Assembly: GCA_002010925.1 (NCBI GenBank)
Contig: MTLR01000060.1
Location: 1 to 6,686, forward strand
DNA from: Candidatus Bathyarchaeota archaeon JdFR-04
GTDB lineage: Archaea; Thermoproteota; Bathyarchaeia; Bathyarchaeales; UBA233
Direction: 5' to 3'
DNA: 6,686 nt
This document shows, one piece after another, positions 1 through 5,848 of this stretch. How positions within the stretch are numbered: position 1 is the stretch's first letter; each line of letters opens with the position of its first letter. The translations under genes and the position numbers were made by a program. The notes under the pieces are model-generated. The model did no database searches, was not told where the DNA came from, and saw only the letters and a list, made by a program, of their open reading frames with translations.

Positions 1-65
1 TTATCACCACGAATTTTAGAAACACGCTAGTAAAGCTCGATCATCTTAAGGAAGTTGCGAAGGGC

Positions 66-536
66 ATGAAAGAGAAAAATGCTTTGTTTAGCGCCCTTAT
101 TAAGAAGATAGAAGAGATCGTAAATAAACAATCAAATGTAGAGGAAAAGCTCAAGTCCATCTGCAAGCTACTTAAGGAGAATGTCCCTTACTATGATTGG
201 GTTGGGTTCTACCTTGTTGACAAAAAGAGGAAAAAGGAACTTGTTCTCGGACCTTTTGAAGGAACCCAAACCGAACATAAACGAATACCTTTTGGCAAAG
301 GAATATGTGGACAAGCAGCTAAGCTAAAGAAAACCTTTGTTGTGCAAGATGTTTCCAAAGAGGAGAACTATTTAGCTTGTAGCCCGGAGGTAAAATCAGA
401 AATCGTCATACCGATCTTTAAGGATGGAGAAATTGTCGGCGAACTTGATATTGACTCCCACCAACTTTCACCATTCACAGATGAAGACAAGAACTTCTTG
501 GAGGAAATATGCAAAAAATTATCTGAAATCCTTTGA
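66..536 (+). CDS. msrC: Free methionine-(R)-sulfoxide reductase-like single GAF-domain protein (type II, two-cysteine form)
   Basis: A 156-residue protein made of one GAF domain (about residues 12-156). It matches my recollection of E. coli YebR/MsrC across its length: DWVGFY (44-49), LVLGPF (59-64), RIPFGKGICG (73-82), YLAC (102-105), SEIVIP (111-116), LDIDS (127-131), FTDED (137-141). The family reduces free methionine-(R)-sulfoxide in the cytosol, usually with thioredoxin. Known ligand positions are kept as W45, Y49, E112, D128 and D130. Cys81 and Cys105 are 24 residues apart, as in the E. coli C94/C118 pair; the third cysteine (E. coli C84) is His71 here, as expected of the two-cysteine type described from Thermoplasma. 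The frame stays open upstream to the window edge, but there is no ATG, GTG or TTG before the ATG at 66, and the length suits the family, so I start there. Purine-rich AAGGAAG lies about 11-12 nt upstream. Stop is TGA. A non-catalytic GAF sensor is a less likely alternative. Confidence 0.8.
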   Translation: MKEKNALFSALIKKIEEIVNKQSNVEEKLKSICKLLKENVPYYDWVGFYLVDKKRKKELVLGPFEGTQTEHKRIPFGKGICGQAAKLKKTFVVQDVSKEENYLACSPEVKSEIVIPIFKDGEIVGELDIDSHQLSPFTDEDKNFLEEICKKLSEIL

Positions 537-537
537 A

Positions 538-552
538 TTTTTACAAAATTTT
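538..552 (+). terminator. Possible oligo-T terminator after the fRMsr-like gene
   Basis: Directly after the TGA stop the plus strand has TTTTT (538-542) and then TTTT (549-552). Archaeal RNA polymerase terminates at oligo-T tracts in the non-template strand without needing a hairpin. A longer TTTTTT (628-633) at the very end of the convergent L30 gene could act as a backup. The tracts are short, so this is suggestive only. Confidence 0.3.
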
Positions 553-559
553 CCTCAGA

Positions 560-586
560 TCCAAAATATAGTTTTATATTTCTGGA
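560..586. repeat. 11-bp inverted repeat (hairpin) between convergent genes
   Basis: The left arm TCCAAAATATA (560-570) is the exact reverse complement of the right arm 575-586 once a single bulged C at 582 is removed. The loop is four bases, GTTT. The hairpin sits in the 95-nt gap between the stop codons of the fRMsr-like gene and L30, so it would form in the 3' UTR of either transcript. It may mark or protect 3' ends. The stem is AT-rich, and chance formation in AT-rich intergenic DNA is possible. For the L30 side the minus strand offers only TTTT runs (566-563 and 548-545), so the operon's termination site is not clearly visible. Nothing else is recognisable in 537-631. Confidence 0.4.
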
Positions 587-631
587 ACGAAACCTTAGTA
601 AAGATAGTGTTACTTGTTTCATCAGGATTTT

Positions 632-1126
632 TTAAATCATTCTTTGGATGAGGTTGTTTATGGCTTCGCCGCGGTATCCGGCTTCTCCTCCTGCTTGGTA
701 GCTTTTTTTCACTTTTCCCTTGAAGCCCTTGGACGGCGGGTGAAGCCTAAAGAAGGGTTTTATGCCGGGTAGCTTGTTATAACTCACGGAGCAATTATAC
801 ACGGCCTCTGCGAGTTCATTTAAGGATTTAAATCCTAACTTCTCAACGAAGCCCTCTGTTATCGGCTTGTCGCCCATGAGTCGGCCGCGCTTTTCAATGA
901 GCATTTGAACCGTTTCCTTCGTGGGTTCACCCCACGTGACGTAGTTTTGAATCTCTTTTAGCATTCCCAGATAGGAGGGTCGGTTGTCGATTAGTATAGC
1001 ATGATAGTTCCTTTTCATGTTAAGCATTTGAAGTGTAGTGCGAACATCTCTGGATGCGTCTATTACCCCTCGAATTCGGACAGCGACAAGGCATTTGCGG
1101 CCTTTTCCGCTTTGGGGTTTACTCAT
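632..1126 (-). CDS. rpl30: 50S ribosomal protein L30 (uL30, archaeal L30/L7 type)
   Basis: A 164-residue large-subunit protein of the long archaeal/eukaryotic L30 form (bacterial L30 is about 60 residues). The ferredoxin-like core holds CLVAVRIRG (12-20), TLQMLNMKR (31-39) and PSYLGMLKEIQNYVTWGE (50-67). The archaeal-type C-terminal part is KRGRLMGDKPIT (79-90), then PGIKPFFRLHPPSKGF (120-135), then GGEAGYRGEAINNLI (146-160). ATG at 1126 lies 1 nt after the S5 stop. GGGTGA, six nt upstream inside the S5 3' end, is a good Shine-Dalgarno match. It is the last gene of the block before a convergent gene; the L15 and secY genes that normally follow L30 in archaea are absent here. Stop is TAA. Confidence 0.97.
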   Translation of the reverse strand: MSKPQSGKGRKCLVAVRIRGVIDASRDVRTTLQMLNMKRNYHAILIDNRPSYLGMLKEIQNYVTWGEPTKETVQMLIEKRGRLMGDKPITEGFVEKLGFKSLNELAEAVYNCSVSYNKLPGIKPFFRLHPPSKGFKGKVKKSYQAGGEAGYRGEAINNLIQRMI

Positions 1127-1127
1127 C

Positions 1128-1772
1128 CTATCTCACCCAGTCCGAAGGAGTAACCAGCTGGTAGGTCTTTTTCAACGCGTCGAAAACGGCGTAAGCAAAG
1201 GAGGGAACTGTTCGAGTTGGCCCATAGCTTCGAGTCCAGCAATCTTTGATTCCAGCGAGACCAAGAATTATTTTTGCTACTTCTCCGGCTACTAATCCGA
1301 GCCCTCTAGGCCCGGGGACTATTACGATACGAACCCCTCCGCATTTCCCTTCAATCTGGAAGGGTAGGGAGTGGGGTTTTCCACATCCACATTCCCAGCT
1401 TCCGCATCCTCGGCGGATTGGAGTTATGTTTAGCCGTGCGTTTATGGCTGCTTTTTCTATGGCTGTCCGTACTTGCCGGGCTTTCCCGGAGCCTAATCCT
1501 ACGTAGCCGTCTTGGTTCCCTATGGCTACTATGGCTTTGAATCTTGATTTTTCTCCTGCGTCAGTTTGTTTTTGGACGAGGTTTATGTTTATTACTTCTT
1601 CTTGAAGTTCTGGGATGAGTACGTCCACTATTTCTGGCTCTCGGAGAGGTAAGCCTTCGATGAACACTTCCTCTATTGAGGTGATTTTTCCTTCTTGGAT
1701 TAGTTTGCCCAGCCGAGTTCGAGGAACCCATTCTTCAATGTTTAGCCTGGTAGTTGGACGGTAACGTCTCAC
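1128..1772 (-). CDS. rps5: 30S ribosomal protein S5 (uS5, archaeal type)
   Basis: A 214-residue small-subunit protein that in the family helps shape the mRNA entry region and decoding accuracy. The S5 double-stranded-RNA-binding-like domain covers about 57-120 with the hallmark GNQDGYVGLGSGKARQV (85-101). The C-terminal domain covers about 135-205 with VPGPRGLGLVAG (152-163) and SYGPTRT (182-188). The RRGCGSWECGCGKPHS insert (120-135) is typical of archaeal S5; with Cys144 it gives four clustered cysteines. The start is GTG at 1772-1770, overlapping the L18 stop by one base (TAGTG). The only good Shine-Dalgarno sequence is AAGGAGG at 1784-1790 in the L18 Lys tail, 11 nt upstream, and no later start fits the conserved N-terminus. 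Stop is TAG, followed after one base by L30. Confidence 0.97.
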   Translation of the reverse strand: MRRYRPTTRLNIEEWVPRTRLGKLIQEGKITSIEEVFIEGLPLREPEIVDVLIPELQEEVININLVQKQTDAGEKSRFKAIVAIGNQDGYVGLGSGKARQVRTAIEKAAINARLNITPIRRGCGSWECGCGKPHSLPFQIEGKCGGVRIVIVPGPRGLGLVAGEVAKIILGLAGIKDCWTRSYGPTRTVPSFAYAVFDALKKTYQLVTPSDWVR

Positions 1773-2458
1773 TACTTCTTTTTCCTCCTTTTACTTTTCT
1801 TCTTTCTACTAGGCTTTTTGATCGGCTTTTTGGTTTTCGCCGGTTTTTTGGTTTTTTCAGCCTTTTTAGGCTTGAAAGATAAAAGGATTTTCTCTTTAAC
1901 TTTAGCGAAGTGTTGAGGAAGCTTTTCTGGTGAAAGTTTTTTCGCCAAGTAATGGGCGAACTGTTTTTCATATTCTTCTGGAACTGTTTTGAGGGTTTGG
2001 GCATATTCAGCTATGTGGACGCCCTGTATTCTTTCATCGCTTGGAAGTTTTTCCTCACTGTGAGGTATGCTCATGCCGGCGTCAACAGCTCCCTTTAAAG
2101 CTGCGAAAATTCGGGCGCCTTTAACTGGCTCATGGAGCCCTATATCTAAAATGGCTTCTTTCACGCCTTTTGCTACGGCTTTAAGGCCGCATAGGAATCC
2201 AATTAAGTAAGCGGAGGGAAGGTTTCCGCAGTGAGCCTTCCAACCATAGATTCTAATAAGCTCCCGTGTATGGGCTGAAACTACTACTTCGTCGCCTTGT
2301 GGTTTGGCCTTCACAATTTGGGCCATAAAATGGTTCAGGCTCCCACGAACTACGAGGCGGGGTTTACCTGAGATTACTAAGGCTCTTCTAATTCGATAGT
2401 TTGTTTTGCCTTCACGTCTTCTACGGAAAGGTAGTCGATACCGCGGGCCTTTAGCCAT
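1772..2458 (-). CDS. rpl18: 50S ribosomal protein L18 (uL18) with Lys-rich C-terminal tail
   Basis: A 228-residue archaeal/eukaryotic-type L18 (L5e family) that binds 5S rRNA together with L5 in the central protuberance. Core motifs: [19 protein letters not shown] (4-22), GKPRLVVR (31-38), YGWK (71-74), NLPSAYLIG (79-87), [19 protein letters not shown] (105-123) and GMSIPHSEE (128-136). The ordinary domain ends near residue 195. Residues 196-228 form a strongly basic, low-complexity tail ([21 protein letters not shown]) that is longer than I expect for archaeal L18. ATG at 2458 lies three nt after the L19e stop, with GGAGG about 12 nt upstream in the L19e 3' end. The last codons of the tail (AGG AGG in an A-rich context) double as the ribosome binding site of S5. 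Stop is TAG. Confidence 0.96.
   Translation of the reverse strand: MAKGPRYRLPFRRRREGKTNYRIRRALVISGKPRLVVRGSLNHFMAQIVKAKPQGDEVVVSAHTRELIRIYGWKAHCGNLPSAYLIGFLCGLKAVAKGVKEAILDIGLHEPVKGARIFAALKGAVDAGMSIPHSEEKLPSDERIQGVHIAEYAQTLKTVPEEYEKQFAHYLAKKLSPEKLPQHFAKVKEKILLSFKPKKAEKTKKPAKTKKPIKKPSRKKKSKRRKKK
1784..1790 (-). promoter_or_regulatory. Shine-Dalgarno of rps5 embedded in the L18 Lys/Arg tail
   Basis: The minus strand reads AAGGAGG here, within the L18 codons for K-R-R, 11 nt before the GTG start of S5. It supports the non-ATG start of S5 and ties S5 translation to ribosomes finishing L18. The spacing is slightly long. Confidence 0.65.
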
Positions 2459-2461
2459 GTT

Positions 2462-2914
2462 TTATCGTTTCCTCCAGAGGTCGTTAGCTTTGAGGTAACG
2501 TTCCATTTCGGCGATGGACTTGAAGGCTCCGCTTCCAGCCATCCTATAAACCTTACGGTAAACGCTAACAGTGATTATTTTCTTCGCTTTAAGTTCGCGT
2601 AATCTTCGGCGTAAAGCCCTTATTTTTTTCATCCAAGCCTCTTTTTTGGAGATTCTTGCTCCAGAACTTCCGGTTCTGCTTCCCGGTCCTCTTCTCAAGC
2701 CTTTCTTCTTTTTCCTTTGGAGAACTCGGGCTCTGGCCCGGCTTATCCCTTTTTCCTTTAGTTTTCTGATGGCACCTTCATGGATGAGTCTTTTTATTTC
2801 TTCACGAGTTATTGCCATCTGGACATCGTCTATTCTTTCGGGGTCTATCCACACACGATTTTCACCAACTTTTAGGATTTCGGCGGCCAGGCGACGTTGG
2901 TTCTTCAAGCTCAT
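2462..2914 (-). CDS. rpl19e: 50S ribosomal protein L19e (eL19)
   Basis: A 150-residue protein of the archaeal/eukaryotic L19e family, absent from bacteria, which in known structures spans 23S rRNA domains with a long helical tail. The N-terminal helical domain has [12 protein letters not shown] (3-14) and [13 protein letters not shown] (16-28). The basic linker has [20 protein letters not shown] (72-91). The C-terminal helix continues to [11 protein letters not shown] (123-133) and ends NDLWRKR. The length is normal for archaea. ATG at 2914 overlaps the L32e stop by four bases (ATGA). A strong GGAGGAG (2923-2929) sits eight nt upstream within L32e. Stop is TAA. Confidence 0.97.
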   Translation of the reverse strand: MSLKNQRRLAAEILKVGENRVWIDPERIDDVQMAITREEIKRLIHEGAIRKLKEKGISRARARVLQRKKKKGLRRGPGSRTGSSGARISKKEAWMKKIRALRRRLRELKAKKIITVSVYRKVYRMAGSGAFKSIAEMERYLKANDLWRKR

Positions 2915-3405
2915 CTTGTTTGCTCCTCCACTGTTTCTAGTTTTTCAGCTGTTTCTTCTAGTTCAGCAGTTTCAGTTGGGATTTCGGGTGTTTTCGGTGG
3001 GTTTAGAACATGTATTCTTTTTTCTTTGGCTCTTAGCAGAATTTGGGCTCTTTTTTTGATTCCAACAGTATGAGCGATTCGTGCTGCTTGAAGAACCGGG
3101 TTTATCTTTTCCAAGTCGTCCACGTTTCGAACAATTACTTCCTCATATCCAGATGGGTGGAGTCCCCTTGCTTTTTTGGGTCCTCGGTAACCAGTGTTTA
3201 CTGTTGATGGCCATCCCTTTATTTTTCTTCGCATTTTGTTGTCTAGTCCTTTAGGTCTTCTCCAGTTTTCTTTTAGACGTATATAACGCCAGCTCTCTTG
3301 CCGAACAAAGTCTGGTTTTTTCTTTTTCAGTTTTTCTCTGGTTTTTAGAGCCTTTTTTCTTTCTTCTAGTTTTTTTATTGATTCTTCTTTCTTGGTTTTT
3401 CTCAT
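2911..3405 (-). CDS. rpl32e: 50S ribosomal protein L32e (eL32) with acidic C-terminal tail
   Basis: A 164-residue L32e-family large-subunit protein found only in archaea and eukaryotes. A Lys/Arg/Glu-rich helical N-terminus (1-30) is followed by the core: [14 protein letters not shown] (31-44), [15 protein letters not shown] (47-61), [15 protein letters not shown] (72-86), RNVDDLEKI (93-101) and [12 protein letters not shown] (108-119). The core ends near residue 136. Residues 137-164 form a Glu/Thr-rich, acidic, probably disordered tail, unusual next to the otherwise basic protein. ATG at 3405 overlaps the L6 stop by four bases (ATGA). The Shine-Dalgarno sequence is weak (GAGGG about 9-10 nt upstream), so expression may rely on coupling to L6. 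Stop is TGA, in an ATGA overlap with L19e. Confidence 0.96.
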   Translation of the reverse strand: MRKTKKEESIKKLEERKKALKTREKLKKKKPDFVRQESWRYIRLKENWRRPKGLDNKMRRKIKGWPSTVNTGYRGPKKARGLHPSGYEEVIVRNVDDLEKINPVLQAARIAHTVGIKKRAQILLRAKEKRIHVLNPPKTPEIPTETAELEETAEKLETVEEQTR

Positions 3406-3953
3406 TCTTGTAGGCCCTCTGTTTTTTCGTATACGTATATTCCGTCAAGGAATACTCTGGGATCTTTGTTTTTGACTTTGGTTGCTTGTTCGATGTTAGC
3501 GGCTGTTTGGCTTACATGTTCTATGTTTATTCCTTGGACGATGACATCTTCGCTTTTCACTATAACTTTTACGTCGTCGCCGACAATTTTGGCTTTTCTG
3601 GGGCTTCTTTCGCCAGTGAAGTTTTCTATTAAAATAGTTTTGTCTTGAACTTTTACAGATATAGGAAAATGGGAGAACACGATTTTAAGCTTGTAAGTGA
3701 AACCTTTAGTTACTCCTGTTATCATGTTTTGAATGTGAGAAGCTATTGTTCCGACAAGTGCAGCTTCCTTTTTTCTGGGCCAATGCGCCCTCACAATTAT
3801 AGTGTTTCCTTCCTTTTCAATAGTTAGAGGTATCTTAGAAAAATCTCTAGTTATTGTTCCCTTTTCGCCCTTGACAGTGACTATTTTACCGTTGAGTTGT
3901 ACCTCTACTCCTTCAGGGATTGAAACGGTTTTCACTTCTTCTATGACTTTCAT
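3402..3953 (-). CDS. rpl6: 50S ribosomal protein L6 (uL6)
   Basis: A 183-residue large-subunit protein of standard archaeal length, located in the family near the factor-binding stalk base. It shows the two-repeat L6 architecture: repeat 1 about 7-82 with [21 protein letters not shown] (12-32), and repeat 2 about 88-165 with SHFPISV (94-100), the L6 signature [13 protein letters not shown] (111-123) and the archaeal ending [13 protein letters not shown] (146-158) and [12 protein letters not shown] (163-174). ATG at 3953 is preceded, after four nt, by AAGGTGA (3958-3964), which matches the archaeal anti-Shine-Dalgarno well. The gap to S8 is 15 nt. Its TGA stop overlaps the L32e start. Confidence 0.97.
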   Translation of the reverse strand: MKVIEEVKTVSIPEGVEVQLNGKIVTVKGEKGTITRDFSKIPLTIEKEGNTIIVRAHWPRKKEAALVGTIASHIQNMITGVTKGFTYKLKIVFSHFPISVKVQDKTILIENFTGERSPRKAKIVGDDVKVIVKSEDVIVQGINIEHVSQTAANIEQATKVKNKDPRVFLDGIYVYEKTEGLQE

Positions 3954-3968
3954 TTGTTCACCTTTTCT

Positions 3969-4352
3969 TTAGTACACAAAAGCTAGGATTCTTCCTCCTG
4001 TGTGTTTTTTCTTTGCTTCTTTGTGGGACATTACTCCATATGGTGTAGATATTACGAGGATACCTATTTCTCTGGAGGGAAGGAAGCGTTTTTCCCATTC
4101 TTCAAATTCACCCATTTTTATTGGATATCTTGGTTTTACAGCTCCACATTTGTTTATTCTGCCTAAAAGTTGAACCCGAAATTTTCCCTGTCGTCCATCA
4201 TCGATGAATTCAAACTCACCTATGTAACCGTTTAGCTGCATTACTCGGAGCACCCTTCCCAGCAGTTTAGATGCTGGGCTAATTATGCATTCACGTTTGT
4301 TCCGCATCTCGTTATTCATTATTGTTGTCAGCCCGTTTGCTACAGTGTCCAT
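3969..4352 (-). CDS. rps8: 30S ribosomal protein S8 (uS8)
   Basis: A 127-residue S8, close to the usual archaeal 130. In the family it binds helix 21 of 16S rRNA and is a primary 30S assembly protein. Visible motifs are [18 protein letters not shown] (5-22), [15 protein letters not shown] (35-49), [13 protein letters not shown] (64-76), and the C-terminal [12 protein letters not shown] (102-113) with [13 protein letters not shown]. The N-terminus is a few residues shorter than many homologues. It cannot be extended, because the S14 stop TAG lies in the same frame 12 nt upstream. GAGGT (4361-4365) is eight nt before ATG 4352. Stop is TAA. Confidence 0.97.
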   Translation of the reverse strand: MDTVANGLTTIMNNEMRNKRECIISPASKLLGRVLRVMQLNGYIGEFEFIDDGRQGKFRVQLLGRINKCGAVKPRYPIKMGEFEEWEKRFLPSREIGILVISTPYGVMSHKEAKKKHTGGRILAFVY

Positions 4353-4364
4353 CGGTTTTAACCT

Positions 4365-4529
4365 CTACTCGTATTTTTTAAACCCGAGCTTTTTGGCAAT
4401 CTCCCTAAAGCATTGACGGCAGATATATAAATTGTATCGGCGGATGACGGAGCCATAGGCGCCGCAACGTCTACAAGGTCGGCTGCCTTTCCCATACTTT
4501 CTTACCTTTTTTGGTTTCTGCTTAGCCAT
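4365..4529 (-). CDS. rps14: 30S ribosomal protein S14 (uS14, zinc-binding type)
   Basis: A complete 54-codon gene filling the space between L5 and S8. The translation begins [15 protein letters not shown] and ends KKLGFKKYE. It has the zinc-knuckle pattern C19-x2-C22 (RPCRRCG) and C37-x2-C40 (ICRQCF), the archaeal/eukaryotic S29-like short form of S14, which sits in the 30S head. Length, cysteine spacing and operon position all agree. ATG at 4529 is 16 nt after the L5 stop; the Shine-Dalgarno is weak (AAAGG about seven nt upstream), so translation may partly depend on L5. Stop is TAG, 12 nt before S8. I see no odd features. Confidence 0.96.
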   Translation of the reverse strand: MAKQKPKKVRKYGKGSRPCRRCGAYGSVIRRYNLYICRQCFREIAKKLGFKKYE

Positions 4530-4545
4530 ATTCGCCTTTCAACTC

Positions 4546-5088
4546 CTACACTATTTCTACTCCAGTCAGTTCCTTAATGAAGAGCATAGCTTCCTCAGGT
4601 ATGAGTCTGTGATGCTTACCAATTTTTTTCTTCCTTTCTATTCGCCGATATCTAACGCGTTGTCCGGGGCGGCAGAGCGAGACGCATACGTCCATGCCAA
4701 AAATGCCGAGCTCTGGGTCATACCTCATCCCCGGAATTTCTATGTGTTCCTTTATACCGAAAGTAAAGTTACCATGTTCGTCGAAACAGCTTTTGGATAG
4801 TTTATTATCAATGGCTTCTAGAGCCTTTTTTAGGAATTCGAGGGCACGTTCTTTTCTAAGCGTAACTAGGCAGGCGATAGGTTCACCTTTCCTTATGCCA
4901 AAATCTCGGATCGTTTTTCTTGCTTTTCGTTTACATGGTTTTTGTCCAGTGAGTTCTTCAAGGACTTTTGCAGCTTTTTCGAGAGGTTCACCAGATTTTC
5001 CTACGGATATATTTACCACTACCTTTTCTATTCTTGGTTTAAGCATGGGGTTTCGTTGCCATTTTCTGCGTATTTCTTCTTCTGACAC
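4546..5088 (-). CDS. rpl5: 50S ribosomal protein L5 (uL5)
   Basis: A large-subunit protein that binds 5S rRNA with L18 in the central protuberance. From the chosen start it has 180 residues; an in-frame GTG at 5097 would give 183. Motifs, numbered from the longer form: KWQRNPMLKPRIEKVVVNISVG (12-33), LTGQKPCKRKARKTIRDFGIRKGEPI (49-74), ALEFLKKALEAIDNKL (85-100), FGIKEHIEIPGM (113-124), GIFGMDVCVSLCRPGQRV (131-148) and the KHHRL (161-165) near the C-terminus. I prefer GTG 5088: AAGGTGA (5094-5100) lies five nt upstream, whereas GTG 5097 is part of that same Shine-Dalgarno sequence and has no other. With this start the S4e stop and L5 start are one base apart. Stop is TAG. Confidence 0.93.
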   Translation of the reverse strand: MSEEEIRRKWQRNPMLKPRIEKVVVNISVGKSGEPLEKAAKVLEELTGQKPCKRKARKTIRDFGIRKGEPIACLVTLRKERALEFLKKALEAIDNKLSKSCFDEHGNFTFGIKEHIEIPGMRYDPELGIFGMDVCVSLCRPGQRVRYRRIERKKKIGKHHRLIPEEAMLFIKELTGVEIV

Positions 5089-5089
5089 T

Positions 5090-5848
5090 TCATTCACCTT
5101 GGGGCAGGGATATTAGAGGTTGATTTTCGCCTATGGGAAAAATGTAGTTAAGCCTTGTTTTGAAGGCGTTTCCAGCGTTATCTTCGATTGTTACCAGCCA
5201 GTTTCTACGTTTCTGTCCCGCTCTCTCCTCAATTTCGACGATTTTACCGAATTTTCCCATGTTTTTTCCGCCAGTAATTATGGCTAGGACGCCTTTCTTC
5301 ATCTTGATATGCCCAAGAATTTCTCTTTCTGGAAGCTTTATTTTTAAAACGTCAAGCGTTGCATAAACATCTTCAACCGGATTTGCGGGATCAGCCACTT
5401 TTATAAGTATGTTCGAGCCATCATGGAGGTTTAGTTGAATATGCCCGTTTTTGACAATGTTTTTGTTTTCAACCCGGCAGAGTTTGAAGCTTGATTCCTC
5501 ACCCTCTATGGGATGAAGGATGAAACCTTTAGCTGATGGGAGTACACGGTAAGTCTTCTCCACTTCTCGAATATGAATTACGTCCATAAGGCCGACCGGA
5601 TAATCATCCTTAAGCCGGACTTTACCATCAACTAAGACCTTTTCATTAGAAATTATCTTCTTAGCCTCTCGTCTAGTTTCAGCAAAGCCCAAAATGTCCC
5701 GAATAATCATGCCGAGGGGTAAACAATTTTCAAGCGAGTGGGGTCCAGGTGTTGGTCTTATAGCCCAAACAAACCGTTTCTTAGATATAGGCCAGAATTT
5801 TGGAGCAGGCTTGCGTTTTAGATGCCTTTTTGCACCTTTCTTTCCCAT
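5090..5848 (-). CDS. rps4e: 30S ribosomal protein S4e (eS4)
   Basis: A 252-residue S4e, a small-subunit protein specific to archaea and eukaryotes and unrelated to bacterial S4 beyond sharing an S4 RNA-binding fold. Domains in order: RS4NT (about 3-39) with GAKRHLKRKPAPKFWPI (5-21) and WAIRPTPGPHS (28-38); S4 domain (about 43-100) with LPLGMIIRDILGFAETRREAKK; central S4e domain (about 95-170); KOW motif (about 184-210) with KKGVLAIITGGKNMGKFGKI. The C-terminal NAGNAFKTRLNYIFPIG (225-241) is also family-typical. ATG at 5848 overlaps the L24 stop by one base (TGATG). AAGGAGGG (5855-5862) sits six nt upstream in L24 coding sequence, an excellent ribosome binding site. Stop is TGA. The length is slightly above the archaeal norm. 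Confidence 0.97.
   Translation of the reverse strand: MGKKGAKRHLKRKPAPKFWPISKKRFVWAIRPTPGPHSLENCLPLGMIIRDILGFAETRREAKKIISNEKVLVDGKVRLKDDYPVGLMDVIHIREVEKTYRVLPSAKGFILHPIEGEESSFKLCRVENKNIVKNGHIQLNLHDGSNILIKVADPANPVEDVYATLDVLKIKLPEREILGHIKMKKGVLAIITGGKNMGKFGKIVEIEERAGQKRRNWLVTIEDNAGNAFKTRLNYIFPIGENQPLISLPQGE
5094..5100 (-). promoter_or_regulatory. Shine-Dalgarno AAGGTGA that decides the L5 start
   Basis: The minus strand reads AAGGTGA, complementary to the archaeal 16S 3' end (AGGTGA part of AGGAGGTGATC), five nt before GTG 5088. The same motif, with similar spacing, precedes L6 at 3958-3964. Because GTG 5097 lies inside this motif, it is an unlikely initiation codon. Confidence 0.6.

Noticed and set aside
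368..651. Short frames across the fRMsr 3' end and the convergent gap (minus 368-622 and plus 424-651)
   Set aside because: No family resemblance; both overlap the well-supported GAF gene or the end of L30 and have atypical composition.
1800..1870. Repeated GGTTTT/GGCTTTTT units resembling a short tandem repeat or CRISPR-like array
   Set aside because: The units are irregular, lack a constant repeat and spacer, and are explained by Lys-Pro/Lys-Thr codons in the L18 tail; the same holds for 5870-6070 in L24.
1735..2004. A 89-residue Lys/Ser-rich minus-strand frame overlapping the end of L18 and start of S5
   Set aside because: It is a frame-shifted reading of the L18 Lys-rich tail; both L18 and S5 are intact in their own frames, so it does not indicate a frameshift or extra gene.
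2571..3059. A 162-residue plus-strand frame opposite L19e/L32e
   Set aside because: It spans the antisense of two recognised ribosomal genes, with no ribosome binding site or family motifs.
3954..4364. Possible internal promoters in the wider gaps around S14, S8 and L6
   Set aside because: The gaps are only 12-16 nt and hold Shine-Dalgarno-like sequence; no TATA/BRE pattern convincing enough to report was visible.
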